Below, in pieces: positions 1 to 9,364 of a stretch of DNA of 64,000 bases (within the stretch, counting starts at the first letter, position 1; each line of letters starts with the position of its first letter). The translations under genes and the position numbers were made by a program. This DNA comes from Breznakia pachnodae (lineage in GTDB: Bacteria > Bacillota_I > Bacilli_A > Erysipelotrichales > Erysipelotrichaceae). The notes beneath the pieces are model-generated. The model searched no databases, was not told where the DNA came from, and worked only from the letters and a program-made list of their open reading frames with translations. The stretch is taken from contig NZ_JAUSUR010000001.1 in NCBI RefSeq assembly GCF_030814225.1, positions 558,001 through 622,000 of the forward strand, written 5' to 3'.

Positions 1-2261
1 CTTACTTTCAGACAGAAATCAACATCGTTTAATCCAACTTTGAACGATTCATCAAAGCCGCCAACTTCTTCAAATACTTTTTTATCTACCATCATACATG
101 CAGCAGTTACTGCACTATAATTACCATTGATACGAGCACGTACCATAAACCCAACATCGTCTCTTCCAATCCCAGTAAAGATATGACCTGCAAATCCTCC
201 AAAACCTAAGACAATTCCAGCATGCTGAACAGTATTATCTTCATAGAGCAACTTTGCTCCAACAATACCAACTTCTTCGCGCATACAGCATCCTAGAAGC
301 TCACTAACGGCAGTTTTGGCAATGACCTCAGTATCATTGTTCAAGAATAACAAATACTCACCTTTGGCAAAGCTTACACCATAATTATTAATAGCCGAGT
401 AATTGAAATCATTTTCCCAATATACAACTTTAATATTAGTATGTTTCTTTTCAAGTTCTTTGTAGTACTCAAAGATCTCTGTTGATTCACTGTTGTTCTC
501 AACTATGATAATCTCAAAGTCTTGATATACGTTTTTCTTATACAAAGATTCAATACATGTTTTTAATGTTTCTTTTTCATCTTTATTAGGAATTATAATT
601 GATACTAAAGGATTTCCAGGTGTAGCATAAGTCGTATGATACATTCCCCATAAATCCATAATTTCTACTTTAGCATCCACACCTACACGCTTGTAGTGTT
701 CACTAATAGCTTTTTGTCCAGCTTCATAACAATACATCTTACTTTCTGGATTCTCTGCTGTAGAGTTCGCATGCATTCTCCAGTGATATAATACTTTCGG
801 TATATGATAAATCGTTTCTGCCTGCTCAATACAACGGAACATTACATCATAATCCTGTGCACCATCAAATTCACTACGGAATCCACCAACGCCATTAATG
901 ATATCTGTTTTCACTACAAAGAAATGTGTTATATAGTTATGTGATCGTAATAAATCAAGACTAAAATCAGGCTTTAAATTTGGATCATCAAATTCAGTTC
1001 CATCACTATTTACTTTATCCTCATCAGTATAAAGAATGTCATACTTAACATCCTGTAAAGACTTAACAATTTCATATAACGCATCTGGTGTTAATAAATC
1101 GTCATGATCAAACAATCCAACATACTCTCCTGTTGCCATTGCAAGTGCTTCATTGGTATTACCAGCAATTCCAAAGTTATCATTCAATACTTTATAAATA
1201 ACGCGTGCATCCTTTTGATGATACTCTTCTAAGATTGTTTGAACTTCAGTATTACCTTGACTTCCATCAGCAATACACAATTCAAAATTTCCATAACTTT
1301 GATTCAAAACTGAATCAATCATTTCATGAAGAAACTTTTTAGGCGTATTATACGTTGGAACAATCACACTTATTTTAGGTTGGTACTTAAACTCAACCTC
1401 TCTTTGCTTCTTTAGTTGTTCATCAGTTACTTTGTTTGCATTAAACCAAGTATCATAATGAATCTTATCATGTGATGGACCTTTTCTAACTCTTTTCAAG
1501 AAACCGCTGATTCCATTTCTTCTTAAGTATTTTAATCCACGCTTGATATTCTTCCAATTCATCAATCTAAACAAATACATAATCTTTTGAAAGAAACTTC
1601 TTCCTTTCAGCTCTTTAGCCAAATCAATAATTACTGTTTCTTTTTGATTTGTCACTTTAATAAAATAATTCTCATTTTCTATCGCACGAAAACTAGTTCT
1701 GAACCCACAATATTTTTGTTCAACAGGAACCATTTTTAATTTATATAAATCTTCACGATTATAAACACGAGTAGTCGATTCAATTTCATTTCCTTTACTG
1801 TCTATAACCACAAATGCTAATTCCTTATCACCTAATAACGAATATGCCCATCCTTGAATTGATGTATTGCCATCATTTTCTAAATGCTTGTAGTCGATCG
1901 CATAAACAATACTTTCATGATTTAGTAAAGCAGTTACTTGATTGCTATCAGCTTTGAATAAACGTTTAGTTTCACCATCAATTGATGCAAATAAATCTAT
2001 TGATGTTATATTGCTTATTTCACTTATATCCACATATACACGAAAACCACACTTCATACGAGGGTGATATTTTTCATATTCATGTAATATATCAGGACGA
2101 ATTGTTTCACTAAAAATAACAGGCATATCTTGTTTGTTAACCTGTAGTGAATAATTAATAGTTCCACCTGTAGTCGAAAATGCCCATCCAGTAATAGCGA
2201 TATAACGTATGCTATCTACTTCTCTGATGTCGATTCGATCAATGCGATATTTAATCTTCAT
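1..2261 (-). CDS. Large double-domain GT2 glycosyltransferase, C-terminus cut by window edge
   Basis: The reading frame opens at ATG 2261 behind AAAGGAG and stays open for 753 codons to the window edge, so the C-terminus is missing. Residues 1-215 hold two tandem beta-type modules, each with a GW motif (GWAF near 25, GWAY near 137) and a CGF motif (near 71 and 185). A basic linker follows. The first GT2 domain starts near residue 297 (KISVIVPTYNTP) and contains GLFDHDDLL and YTDEDK; a second GT2 domain starts near 550 (LVSIIIPNKDE). This resembles bifunctional polysaccharide glycosyltransferases that extend or cap rhamnan or teichoic-type chains at the cytoplasmic face. It is the last visible gene of the Wzt-Wzm operon and follows wzm by about 75 bases. 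The sugar donor cannot be told from sequence. Confidence 0.85.
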   Translation of the reverse strand, partial: MKIKYRIDRIDIREVDSIRYIAITGWAFSTTGGTINYSLQVNKQDMPVIFSETIRPDILHEYEKYHPRMKCGFRVYVDISEISNITSIDLFASIDGETKRLFKADSNQVTALLNHESIVYAIDYKHLENDGNTSIQGWAYSLLGDKELAFVVIDSKGNEIESTTRVYNREDLYKLKMVPVEQKYCGFRTSFRAIENENYFIKVTNQKETVIIDLAKELKGRSFFQKIMYLFRLMNWKNIKRGLKYLRRNGISGFLKRVRKGPSHDKIHYDTWFNANKVTDEQLKKQREVEFKYQPKISVIVPTYNTPKKFLHEMIDSVLNQSYGNFELCIADGSQGNTEVQTILEEYHQKDARVIYKVLNDNFGIAGNTNEALAMATGEYVGLFDHDDLLTPDALYEIVKSLQDVKYDILYTDEDKVNSDGTEFDDPNLKPDFSLDLLRSHNYITHFFVVKTDIINGVGGFRSEFDGAQDYDVMFRCIEQAETIYHIPKVLYHWRMHANSTAENPESKMYCYEAGQKAISEHYKRVGVDAKVEIMDLWGMYHTTYATPGNPLVSIIIPNKDEKETLKTCIESLYKKNVYQDFEIIIVENNSESTEIFEYYKELEKKHTNIKVVYWENDFNYSAINNYGVSFAKGEYLLFLNNDTEVIAKTAVSELLGCCMREEVGIVGAKLLYEDNTVQHAGIVLGFGGFAGHIFTGIGRDDVGFMVRARINGNYSAVTAACMMVDKKVFEEVGGFDESFKVGLNDVDFCLKV

Positions 2262-2335
2262 AAATAAACTCCTTTATTCAGTTATTAGTAAACCATAAAA
2301 AGATTGACGATTCGCTCCCCAACCTTGATTAATAT

Positions 2336-3115
2336 TTAAATTTCTTCTGCAAATCCTTTTTCCAATTTCTTGAAAATCACGTATCCGATTAATAATACAA
2401 CCATACTAAATGCAAATACATATCCTAAGGATCCTAATGTTGGTAATTGGTGATATAAAAATATATCACGATATGCATCAATAATATGTGCCATTGGATT
2501 TAATTTAAACACCCACATCATAAGTTGATTTTCAGCAAATCTATCAGCCGTGTATAAAATAGGTGTTGCATAAAACGCCATATTTAAAATAAAACCAACA
2601 ATGTATTCTGTATCTTTTACATAAATATTAATTGCACTTAATGCAAATGCTAATCCTAATGATAATAGTGATTGAAGCAAAGCCAATACTGGCAACAAAA
2701 TTAAATGCCAGCTAATGCCAACTCCGCCTGCTACTGTAAATATTAAAATAATAATACAAGAAATCAGAAAGTTAATTAAACCACTAATAACAACCGAAAT
2801 TGGTAATAATTCTCTAGGAAAATATACTTTCTTGATAATTCCAGCATTCGAACGTACGGTAACCATTCCTTGAGTTACTACAGTTGTAAAGAATGTCCAT
2901 GGAATAATACCACAAACCAGATAAATCAAATAGTTATCAACTGTATTTCCCATTAAATAAGGGAATATCAGCCAATAAATAATAACTTGTAATAGTGGGT
3001 TAATAAATGACCATAAGACACCTAAAAAAGAACCTTTGTATTTACCACGAATTTCCTTTTTTACATTTGTCATTAAAAATTCTCTGTAATTATATAGACT
3101 ACGAATTAATTCCAT
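2336..3115 (-). CDS. wzm: Polysaccharide ABC transporter permease (Wzm/TagG type)
   Basis: This 259-residue integral membrane protein has the ABC-2 exporter layout: a short amphipathic N-terminus (MELIRSLYNYREFL), the motif KGSFLGVLWSFINPL, and about six hydrophobic helices. It should pair with the adjacent Wzt ATPase to export a lipid-linked polysaccharide or teichoic acid across the cytoplasmic membrane. The frame could start at GTG 3127, directly after the wzt stop. I prefer ATG 3115 because GTGGGG lies about six bases upstream and the family normally begins with MELI. The near-overlap with wzt points to translational coupling. Confidence 0.9.
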   Translation of the reverse strand: MELIRSLYNYREFLMTNVKKEIRGKYKGSFLGVLWSFINPLLQVIIYWLIFPYLMGNTVDNYLIYLVCGIIPWTFFTTVVTQGMVTVRSNAGIIKKVYFPRELLPISVVISGLINFLISCIIILIFTVAGGVGISWHLILLPVLALLQSLLSLGLAFALSAINIYVKDTEYIVGFILNMAFYATPILYTADRFAENQLMMWVFKLNPMAHIIDAYRDIFLYHQLPTLGSLGYVFAFSMVVLLIGYVIFKKLEKGFAEEI

Positions 3116-3127
3116 ATATAACCCCAC

Positions 3128-4285
3128 TTATTCTACTTCAATGTTTACAACAACATCTTTTGTTGTTAAACATTTATCTGTATTGTCATATAACTCTGCC
3201 ACAATTTTGAAAGAACTTTTTCCACTTTCCTCAATTACATCTCTGTAATCATCCAATAGAACCTCTTTCATGAATCCAACTCGTTCAGGATCAGTAAATC
3301 CTAAAAAGTCTTCATGATATGCTGCCACAGCATCATCTCTACGCTCAGGTATAAATCCTTCTACTTCTTTTCCATTAATCGATACTTTATAATAAGAATC
3401 TTCACAATTTGCTAGTGACCATCCTCTTAAACGAAATACTTGACCATATTTCACATCTGAGAATGCTACTGGTTCATCAATGAACATAACCCCTCTGGTT
3501 TTATGTTCACCACTTTCCTGCGATTTTTTCACTTGCTCTTTATGATCAATTGCAATTTGCTTTAAATATTCAGAAATTACATATGCAGGATCTCCATCTA
3601 ACTGAACTCCTCCATGATAAATCCAAACCGCACGATCACAAATTTCTTTTACTACATCTAAACTGTGAGATACAATAACAATCGTTTTATCACTGCTCTT
3701 TAATTCTTTTAATTTTTCAAAACATTTATCCTGGAAATGTTGATCTCCTACTGCAAGAATCTCATCTAACAATAAGATTTCCGCATCTACATTGATAGCT
3801 ATTGAAAATGCTAAACGCATATACATTCCAGAAGAGTATGTACGTATTGGATTATCAATAAAGTCTCCTAGTTCTGAGAAAGCAATAATCTCATCAATAC
3901 GTCCGTCAATTTCTTTTCTAGTTAAACCAAAAATTGACGCATTAAAATAAATGTTCTCACGTCCAGTAAAGTCTGGATGGAACCCCGCCCCAAGTTCTAG
4001 TAAAGAAGTAAGTTTTCCATTTGTACTTAGAGTACCTTGATTTGGATATAGAATTTTCGTCATTAGTTTTAATAACGTACTTTTCCCACTACCATTGGTA
4101 CCAATAAGCGCAACAGTTTCACCCTTCTTAATATTTAAATTTATATCTTTTAGTATTTCTTTACGTGTTACATTTGATTGCTTAAACAAAGTCAATAACC
4201 TTTCTTTCAAGGTATTCGGTTTATCATAAACTAATTTGAAACTTTTATACAATCCACGAACTTCTATTGCGTTTGTAGAATCCAT
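3128..4285 (-). CDS. wzt: Polysaccharide ABC transporter ATP-binding protein (Wzt) with C-terminal accessory domain
   Basis: This 385-residue protein has a nucleotide-binding domain (residues 1-245) with Walker A GTNGSGKST (62-70), signature SSGMY (151-155) and Walker B LLLDE (171-175). Residues 270-385 form a separate domain like the C-terminal carbohydrate-recognition domains of Wzt proteins that read the finished polymer. That domain has a GW motif (GWSLA, near 288) reminiscent of the N-terminal modules of the large glycosyltransferase at 1-2261. The start ATG follows GGAGG. It is the first gene after a promoter at 4311-4339. Function as the export ATPase is confident; the role of the C-domain is inferred from Wzt precedents. 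Confidence 0.92.
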   Translation of the reverse strand: MDSTNAIEVRGLYKSFKLVYDKPNTLKERLLTLFKQSNVTRKEILKDINLNIKKGETVALIGTNGSGKSTLLKLMTKILYPNQGTLSTNGKLTSLLELGAGFHPDFTGRENIYFNASIFGLTRKEIDGRIDEIIAFSELGDFIDNPIRTYSSGMYMRLAFSIAINVDAEILLLDEILAVGDQHFQDKCFEKLKELKSSDKTIVIVSHSLDVVKEICDRAVWIYHGGVQLDGDPAYVISEYLKQIAIDHKEQVKKSQESGEHKTRGVMFIDEPVAFSDVKYGQVFRLRGWSLANCEDSYYKVSINGKEVEGFIPERRDDAVAAYHEDFLGFTDPERVGFMKEVLLDDYRDVIEESGKSSFKIVAELYDNTDKCLTTKDVVVNIEVE

Positions 4286-4310
4286 AGTTCCTCCATAATC
4301 ATTGTTATTA

Positions 4311-4339
4311 AGTATAGCATATATACTATATATTTTCCA
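4311..4339 (-). promoter_or_regulatory. Sigma-A-type promoter for the wzt-wzm-GT operon
   Basis: On the minus strand TGGAAA (4334-4339) is followed by a 17-base spacer and TATACT (4311-4316), with TGC forming an extended -10. It lies about 25 bases upstream of the wzt start. It was identified by eye. Confidence 0.5.
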
Positions 4340-4353
4340 TTTCTTATGAAACT

Positions 4354-5304
4354 TTAATACTTCTTTAGTATTGAAGTAATATCTCCTAAGATTGGACGTA
4401 TTTTAGCCAACTTTCTGTATTTGCTGAATAGCGAAAGTGAAAGTAGGGAAAACACTTTTCTTTTTTGTATTAATTGTATTCTTAATTCATAATATTCTTT
4501 TCTAAATTTCAAGTTCTGATATATTTTATCATTTTGATTTGCATACTGCAAAGAAAATAGAATTCTTTGTAATTCAAGTGATACTACATCTTCTCTACTC
4601 TTCATTCGCTTTTTATCTGCGAGTTGAATTGTATCCAGTCCAATTGCATTATCTGAATGGACTCGATATTTAATTAAAGGCTCTTTATAAAAGTAACAAC
4701 CTTTATGAATTGCAGCGATTAAAGAAAGTGACCAGTCATGTTCTAAGTTATTGGTCTCATCTTGTTTTAATAACTGAATTAGTTCCTTTTTAACGGCCAT
4801 TGTACAACCTTGAGCATAGTTTTTCATTAGTAAATCTTCATACGATACTTCAACAATAGAAAATTCGTTAATATTGAAATCTAACATCCCATATTTGTCT
4901 CTAATATTATTAGAATTTATGTTTTTTCCATTTTCATCAATAAGTACAAAATCACTGGCTAAAGACAAAATATTATCTCGATTTAAATGCAGCATCATTT
5001 TCTCAATTTTATCCTTCATCCAAATATCATCCTGATCACATAAGAAGACAATATCTCCATTACTTCCATTTAATGCATGGCGAAAATTCTTGTTGAATCC
5101 CAGATTTTCTTTATTTACATGTATCTTCCAGTTACTTAGCTTGTGACGTTTTATATAATCATTCACTAATATTACTGTTTGATCAACTGAACCATCATCA
5201 AAAATAAGCACTTCATCTGGTTGTACACTTTGATTAAGGATGCTATCCAGTTGCTCATTAATATATTTTTCGCCATTGTAAGTTGTCATTACCAGAGATA
5301 TCAT
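4354..5304 (-). CDS. Family 2 glycosyltransferase
   Basis: This 316-residue protein has a GT2 fold at the N-terminus: MISLVMTTYNGEKYI, DDGSVDQT and FLCDQDDIW, the last being the metal-binding DxD region. KNYAQGCTMAVKK and EHDWSLSL match the acceptor region of rhamnosyltransferase-like GT2 enzymes. It has no membrane segment, so it should act on a lipid-linked acceptor from the cytosol. The start ATG follows AAAGGTGG. It lies upstream of the exporter genes and probably adds a sugar to the same polymer. Donor and acceptor are not predictable. Confidence 0.88.
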   Translation of the reverse strand: MISLVMTTYNGEKYINEQLDSILNQSVQPDEVLIFDDGSVDQTVILVNDYIKRHKLSNWKIHVNKENLGFNKNFRHALNGSNGDIVFLCDQDDIWMKDKIEKMMLHLNRDNILSLASDFVLIDENGKNINSNNIRDKYGMLDFNINEFSIVEVSYEDLLMKNYAQGCTMAVKKELIQLLKQDETNNLEHDWSLSLIAAIHKGCYFYKEPLIKYRVHSDNAIGLDTIQLADKKRMKSREDVVSLELQRILFSLQYANQNDKIYQNLKFRKEYYELRIQLIQKRKVFSLLSLSLFSKYRKLAKIRPILGDITSILKKY

Positions 5305-5316
5305 TATATACCACCT

Positions 5317-6279
5317 TTAATTCATTTTATTCTTTTCCTTAAAATATATAACTGTTGCCAGTAACAGATTAAACTGTTTTAAGTAAGTTGATTTTCCATT
5401 CTTCTCATTCAAGTATTTATTCTTTTTATAGCTAGGAAACTGTTCATTTACTTTTTTCATTACATATCTGGTTCCCTCTTTAAACTTTTTATAGTCTTTT
5501 GCTTTTGCCAGACGTTTGATAAATGTTCCAAACAAGTATCGTACATATGTATACTCCAACTCATCTCTATAATCATCATAATATCCATGTTGTTTATAGT
5601 AATCTACTAAATCATCCATGTTTTCAACTAACTGGTATAACTTATCATTATAAGTGTACGTTATAGAACCTTCGTTTTGAACATAGTAATATCCAACATC
5701 GGAAATACCAGCTACTTTTTTTATTTCTGGATATATCTGATTTAAAATCAATACATCCTCATACCATACATTCGGTTTGAAACGATAGTTTTTTACTATT
5801 TCAGTCTTATATAGTTTATTCCAAAGAACTGTATATGCATCAATTAGAAGTTCATGATTATCCTGATAATCATACATGCCAGAATTTACTATATCCTTGC
5901 GATCAGGATAGATTGATAAGCTATTACAAGCAACCACATCAAAATCATCTTCTGTAATTTTAGCATAGAGCTTCTCATACATATCCTTAGCGACATAATC
6001 GTCACTATCAATAAAACCCATATATTTTCCACTAACTCTCTCTATACCTGCATTACGAGCCTCTGAGACACCTCTATTCTCTGTGTGAATAGCAATTAGT
6101 TTATCTGGGTACTGTTTTTGATAATCATCTAGAATTTGTTTCGTATTATCTGTTGATCCATCATTCACTACAATAATTTCCATATGCTCATAAGATTGCG
6201 ATAATAGACTATCTAAACATCTGCCAATCTGTTTCTCTCGGTTATATGCAGGAATGACTACACTAATTATATCTTTCAT
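5317..6279 (-). CDS. Family 2 glycosyltransferase
   Basis: This protein of about 320 residues starts with ISVVIPAYNREKQIGRCLDSLL and has VVNDGSTDNT and GFIDSDDYV, the GT2 nucleotide-sugar and metal motifs of EpsJ/WaaB-like enzymes. A longer frame opens at TTG 6291, but ATG 6279 is preceded by GAGG at good spacing and is the better start. The C-terminal third is rich in basic and aromatic residues, as in capsule glycosyltransferases. It sits in a tight run of glycosyltransferase genes with short gaps. Confidence 0.87.
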   Translation of the reverse strand: MKDIISVVIPAYNREKQIGRCLDSLLSQSYEHMEIIVVNDGSTDNTKQILDDYQKQYPDKLIAIHTENRGVSEARNAGIERVSGKYMGFIDSDDYVAKDMYEKLYAKITEDDFDVVACNSLSIYPDRKDIVNSGMYDYQDNHELLIDAYTVLWNKLYKTEIVKNYRFKPNVWYEDVLILNQIYPEIKKVAGISDVGYYYVQNEGSITYTYNDKLYQLVENMDDLVDYYKQHGYYDDYRDELEYTYVRYLFGTFIKRLAKAKDYKKFKEGTRYVMKKVNEQFPSYKKNKYLNEKNGKSTYLKQFNLLLATVIYFKEKNKMN

Positions 6280-6299
6280 ACCTATCCTCAATTTCCTTA

Positions 6300-7160
6300 C
6301 TATGATTTTATACTATAAACTATCTTAAATATCATATAACTAAATCCTCTTGTAAAGTTCAGTAAGAATCTCTCCAGAACATTTGCATGATTGTATTGTG
6401 TCTGAAAATAATACTGACTCTTTTTTAGCTGTTTTAATTTTCCTAATCGATTCAAACTCTTATCAATTGATACCGAATGATTATGGAATACTTCAATTCC
6501 TAAATCAACAATCACTTTATAATTTTTCGCTTTTAGTTTCTTACCAATAATATGTTCCTCATAATACAAAAATGTATGTTCATCAAAATATCCAACATCT
6601 TTTAATGCTTTTGTATCAATCAGAAAGAAACAACCAAGAACTGTATCTACTTTAACCACTTCTTTATCTTTATAAAATTCATCATTATACTCTAAGTATT
6701 TCTTCGTGAAAAAGCGATGAATATAAATCATATTTAAAATTGCATCCTGTACTGGAGTAGGAGTTTTCATTCCTTTACTGAATCCAGTATGTTCGCGAAT
6801 TACAGGAGCTGTAATTGCTGAATTATATTGCTTTTTTGTTTTTATCAATTCGTCAATAACACTATTATTATCAATTTCGATATCTGAATTACTAACAATC
6901 AAGTTACAGTCACCAAGCAACGTAGTTGCATAATTGCATCCATAATTAATTGCATATGCATATCCCTTGTTTGCTTCACTTTGAATTACATGAATATGCT
7001 CACTATGATATTTATCATATAAATACGAAAAAGAATTATCACTTGATTTATTGTCTAATACTGTAATCAGATCAATACTGGGATAATCTTTTATATTCTC
7101 TATTAGCTTTTCACTTGTTAGTGCATCATTATAATTAATAATCAAAAAAACTGTTTTCAT
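6300..7160 (-). CDS. Family 2 glycosyltransferase (rhamnosyltransferase-like)
   Basis: This 286-residue GT2 protein contains FLIINYNDALTSEKL, VLDNKSSDNS, NKGYAYAINYGC and IVSNSDIEI. The pattern resembles WbbL/RgpF-like rhamnosyltransferases, including a GCFFLIDTKAL segment and FDEHTFLYYEE. I choose ATG 7160, spaced from GGGGTG, over the GTG six bases earlier. The C-terminal end is hydrophobic (SYMIFKIVYSI) and may associate with the membrane. It belongs to the same operon-like run as its neighbours. The exact sugar is unknown. Confidence 0.85.
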   Translation of the reverse strand: MKTVFLIINYNDALTSEKLIENIKDYPSIDLITVLDNKSSDNSFSYLYDKYHSEHIHVIQSEANKGYAYAINYGCNYATTLLGDCNLIVSNSDIEIDNNSVIDELIKTKKQYNSAITAPVIREHTGFSKGMKTPTPVQDAILNMIYIHRFFTKKYLEYNDEFYKDKEVVKVDTVLGCFFLIDTKALKDVGYFDEHTFLYYEEHIIGKKLKAKNYKVIVDLGIEVFHNHSVSIDKSLNRLGKLKQLKKSQYYFQTQYNHANVLERFLLNFTRGFSYMIFKIVYSIKS

Positions 7161-7197
7161 AATCACCCCGTAATTCTCTATCTTCCATATTACAAAA

Positions 7198-7674
7198 TTA
7201 TTCTTCTATTAATCGTTCAATCATTGAACAAAAATTCATATTATTTGATTCATATTGTTTTACTTTAAAGTCACCAAGAAGTTTCAATTTATCTTCCAAT
7301 TCATCAACTTCAATGCAGCCAATAATATATCCAAGTTTTTCAAACTTTTGTGTTATCTCCACCTGATGATCATTTTCATGTTCACCATACTTCACTCGTC
7401 TCGCAACTGCAATTACTTTCTTATCATGATGAATCCCATTCATAATAGTTCCAACACCTGCATGACATATTAAATATTCACATTCTTCTATATAACTATT
7501 AAACTTATCCATTTGAATAAAAGGAAGTATTTCCATATATTTACTATCATACTTCGTAGCCCCAGCCTGAACCACTATATCGCTATCAATAACACCTTTC
7601 TCAATCAGTTCATCCAATTTTTCTAGTAACCGATGAAATGACTTATCTTGTGTTCCCAACGTAACAAATATCAT
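7198..7674 (-). CDS. Alg13-like glycosyltransferase subunit (catalytic half)
   Basis: This 158-residue protein starts MIFVTLGTQDKSFHRL and has the CHAGVGTI segment typical of the C-terminal donor-binding half of GT28 enzymes (Alg13, EpsF, Cps14G). Such proteins work with a membrane-recruited Alg14-like partner, which is the gene directly upstream; the partner's TAA stop overlaps this ATG (TAATG). A longer frame to 7731 would run inside that partner gene, so I reject it. The pair should transfer one sugar, often the second residue, onto an undecaprenyl-linked intermediate. Confidence 0.85.
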   Translation of the reverse strand: MIFVTLGTQDKSFHRLLEKLDELIEKGVIDSDIVVQAGATKYDSKYMEILPFIQMDKFNSYIEECEYLICHAGVGTIMNGIHHDKKVIAVARRVKYGEHENDHQVEITQKFEKLGYIIGCIEVDELEDKLKLLGDFKVKQYESNNMNFCSMIERLIEE

Positions 7675-8144
7675 TAGAAAATCCACCCGCCATATTCTGC
7701 ATCCGGATATAACTCCAGCATACTTTCCCACTGAACAATAAAGTGATCAGCAATTGGATAAACGATCTTCCCAGCAACGGTTTTTGTATAGATATTTGCG
7801 AATGTTTCAATATAGATTATTTTCTTTTTGAAGAAATGTGCAATATAGCACATTGGTACAGCTGTATGTGATCCCGTCGAGATAATAACATCTGGACGTA
7901 TCTTTAAATATAAATATAAACTTCTAAGGCAGTTAAAAGGAAAAACAAACATATATTTCAACATGTTATGTTTTGTTGCATACGCTAAATAAAAAACCTT
8001 ATTCCCATATTGATTTCTAAGTGAAACATTGGAGTCAGTTTTTTCAGTAACGATTGTATATTGATATTTTTTAAACAATGGTGATAACTGTAATAACTCA
8101 TTCAAATGACCACCAGTGCTTGATATAAACATAACTTTCTTCAT
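7674..8144 (-). CDS. Alg14-like glycosyltransferase subunit (acceptor/membrane half)
   Basis: This 156-residue protein has FISSTGGHLNELLQL at its start and STGSHTAVPM and KIIYIETFA later, as in Alg14/EpsE/PssD proteins. These supply the acceptor-binding and membrane-anchoring half of a split GT-B glycosyltransferase. ATG 8144 follows AAAGGA; a GTG three bases earlier is also in frame. The stop overlaps the Alg13-like start by one base, which fits production of a stoichiometric complex. A TATAAT element at 8186-8191 lies upstream. Confidence 0.86.
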   Translation of the reverse strand: MKKVMFISSTGGHLNELLQLSPLFKKYQYTIVTEKTDSNVSLRNQYGNKVFYLAYATKHNMLKYMFVFPFNCLRSLYLYLKIRPDVIISTGSHTAVPMCYIAHFFKKKIIYIETFANIYTKTVAGKIVYPIADHFIVQWESMLELYPDAEYGGWIF

Positions 8145-8185
8145 CACACTATCCTTTTATTAACCGCTTTTTGCGTATCATATAT

Positions 8186-8214
8186 ATTATAAAGCAAACC
8201 TATGAATATAGGAA
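8186..8214 (-). promoter_or_regulatory. Weak sigma-A-type promoter before the Alg14-like gene
   Basis: A minus-strand TATAAT (8186-8191) has only a poor -35 match (TTCCTA) 17 bases upstream. It lies in the gap after the LCP gene terminator, so a promoter is expected here. Confidence 0.35.
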
Positions 8215-8232
8215 CTACTTTTTAAACGAATA

Positions 8233-8269
8233 AAATGGTCATAACGAATTATCTCATTTATGACCATTT
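8233..8269 (-). terminator. Intrinsic terminator after LCP gene
   Basis: A perfect 12-bp stem (AAATGGTCATAA with its complement, loop 13 bases) lies just past the LCP stop. On the minus strand it is followed by TTTTATT. Confidence 0.7.
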
Positions 8270-8293
8270 CATTTTTTATAGTATTGAAATAAA

Positions 8294-9262
8294 CTAATAT
8301 CCAGCCATTTCTTTTGTTTCTCGATCAACCTTTAATACATTTTCACTTACAGTATAATCTCCACCATAAATATTATCATGCATAAGTTTTACTTCACCTG
8401 CAAAATCATTCAACACATAGTGAGGTCCATATCCATATAATGATAATGAAGCCAATATAGAACTATATCCGCCTGAAGGGAATTGGTATTGGTTCAGACT
8501 TTTATCAAAAGTTAAATAACTAGTTGCATAGTTTTTGAAACTACCATTAGACACATTCGTTTCAATATAAGGCATAACGTCATTAACTACACTTAGAAGT
8601 CCTGTCGCAGACTGATCTCCAACTTTCGCTAACAATGCATCAATAACATTATTTTGACGTTGCATCCGCTCATAATCACTATCAATTTTTCTGATTCTAG
8701 AATATGCTAGAGCCTCTTCACCATTAAGGTGATAAGTCCCTCCTCCACCAATGCCTAATTGAGCTGCTTCTGCATCTGTCATTGTAATATCCACACCACC
8801 TAGAATATCAACAATATTTACAACAGAATTAAAGTCAAATTTAACATACTGTGTAATATCCAAATCAAAGTTATAATTCAACGAACTTAAAGTTCCTTGA
8901 GCTCCATCATACCAATAAGCATGATTTAATTTCTCATATCGTTCTTCCATCGGTTGATAAACTAAGTTGTCACGTTGAACTGATGTAATACTAATTTTCT
9001 TTGTATCAAAATTCAAAGAAATAATTTTGACTACATCGGAACGTGCCGTTCCATCTGATTCATCAATCCCTATTAACGCAATGTTTACAACATCTCCATC
9101 AAGCTCAGTCGCATTTACTTCACTAGCTTCGAACTCATCAGTTTTATTCATTTTATTTAAAATTGAGTCAATGTACAAATTCCCTGCCACAAACACAACT
9201 AGTATTAATGCAAGTATTGACGATAATACTATGATTAATCTTTTCTTGGCTTTCTTACTCAT
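8294..9262 (-). CDS. LytR-CpsA-Psr (LCP) family cell-wall polymer ligase
   Basis: This 322-residue protein has a basic N-terminus, one membrane helix (about residues 9-28) and an extracellular LCP domain. Visible landmarks are IALIGIDESDGTARSDV, the conserved-arginine region TSVQRDNLV, NILGGV-like VDILGGVDI, and EEALAYSRIRK. LCP enzymes transfer undecaprenyl-linked glycopolymers (teichoic acid or capsule) to peptidoglycan outside the membrane. AGGAGG precedes the ATG. It has its own terminator and lies between the two polysaccharide clusters, so it could serve either. A second, larger LCP gene heads the capsule cluster at 24576-26015. Confidence 0.92.
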   Translation of the reverse strand: MSKKAKKRLIIVLSSILALILVVFVAGNLYIDSILNKMNKTDEFEASEVNATELDGDVVNIALIGIDESDGTARSDVVKIISLNFDTKKISITSVQRDNLVYQPMEERYEKLNHAYWYDGAQGTLSSLNYNFDLDITQYVKFDFNSVVNIVDILGGVDITMTDAEAAQLGIGGGGTYHLNGEEALAYSRIRKIDSDYERMQRQNNVIDALLAKVGDQSATGLLSVVNDVMPYIETNVSNGSFKNYATSYLTFDKSLNQYQFPSGGYSSILASLSLYGYGPHYVLNDFAGEVKLMHDNIYGGDYTVSENVLKVDRETKEMAGY

Positions 9263-9364
9263 AAAGACCTCCTAATTAATAAAATATACTATTTAAGAAT
9301 ACTACATATTGATATAAAAATCTATATATAAATCCTTTTCATTTATGTGAAATTTACGATGAAA

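Noticed and set aside
7674-7731. N-terminal extension of the Alg13-like gene
   Set aside because: It would lie inside the Alg14-like gene, lacks a ribosome site, and the family starts at MIFVTLG.
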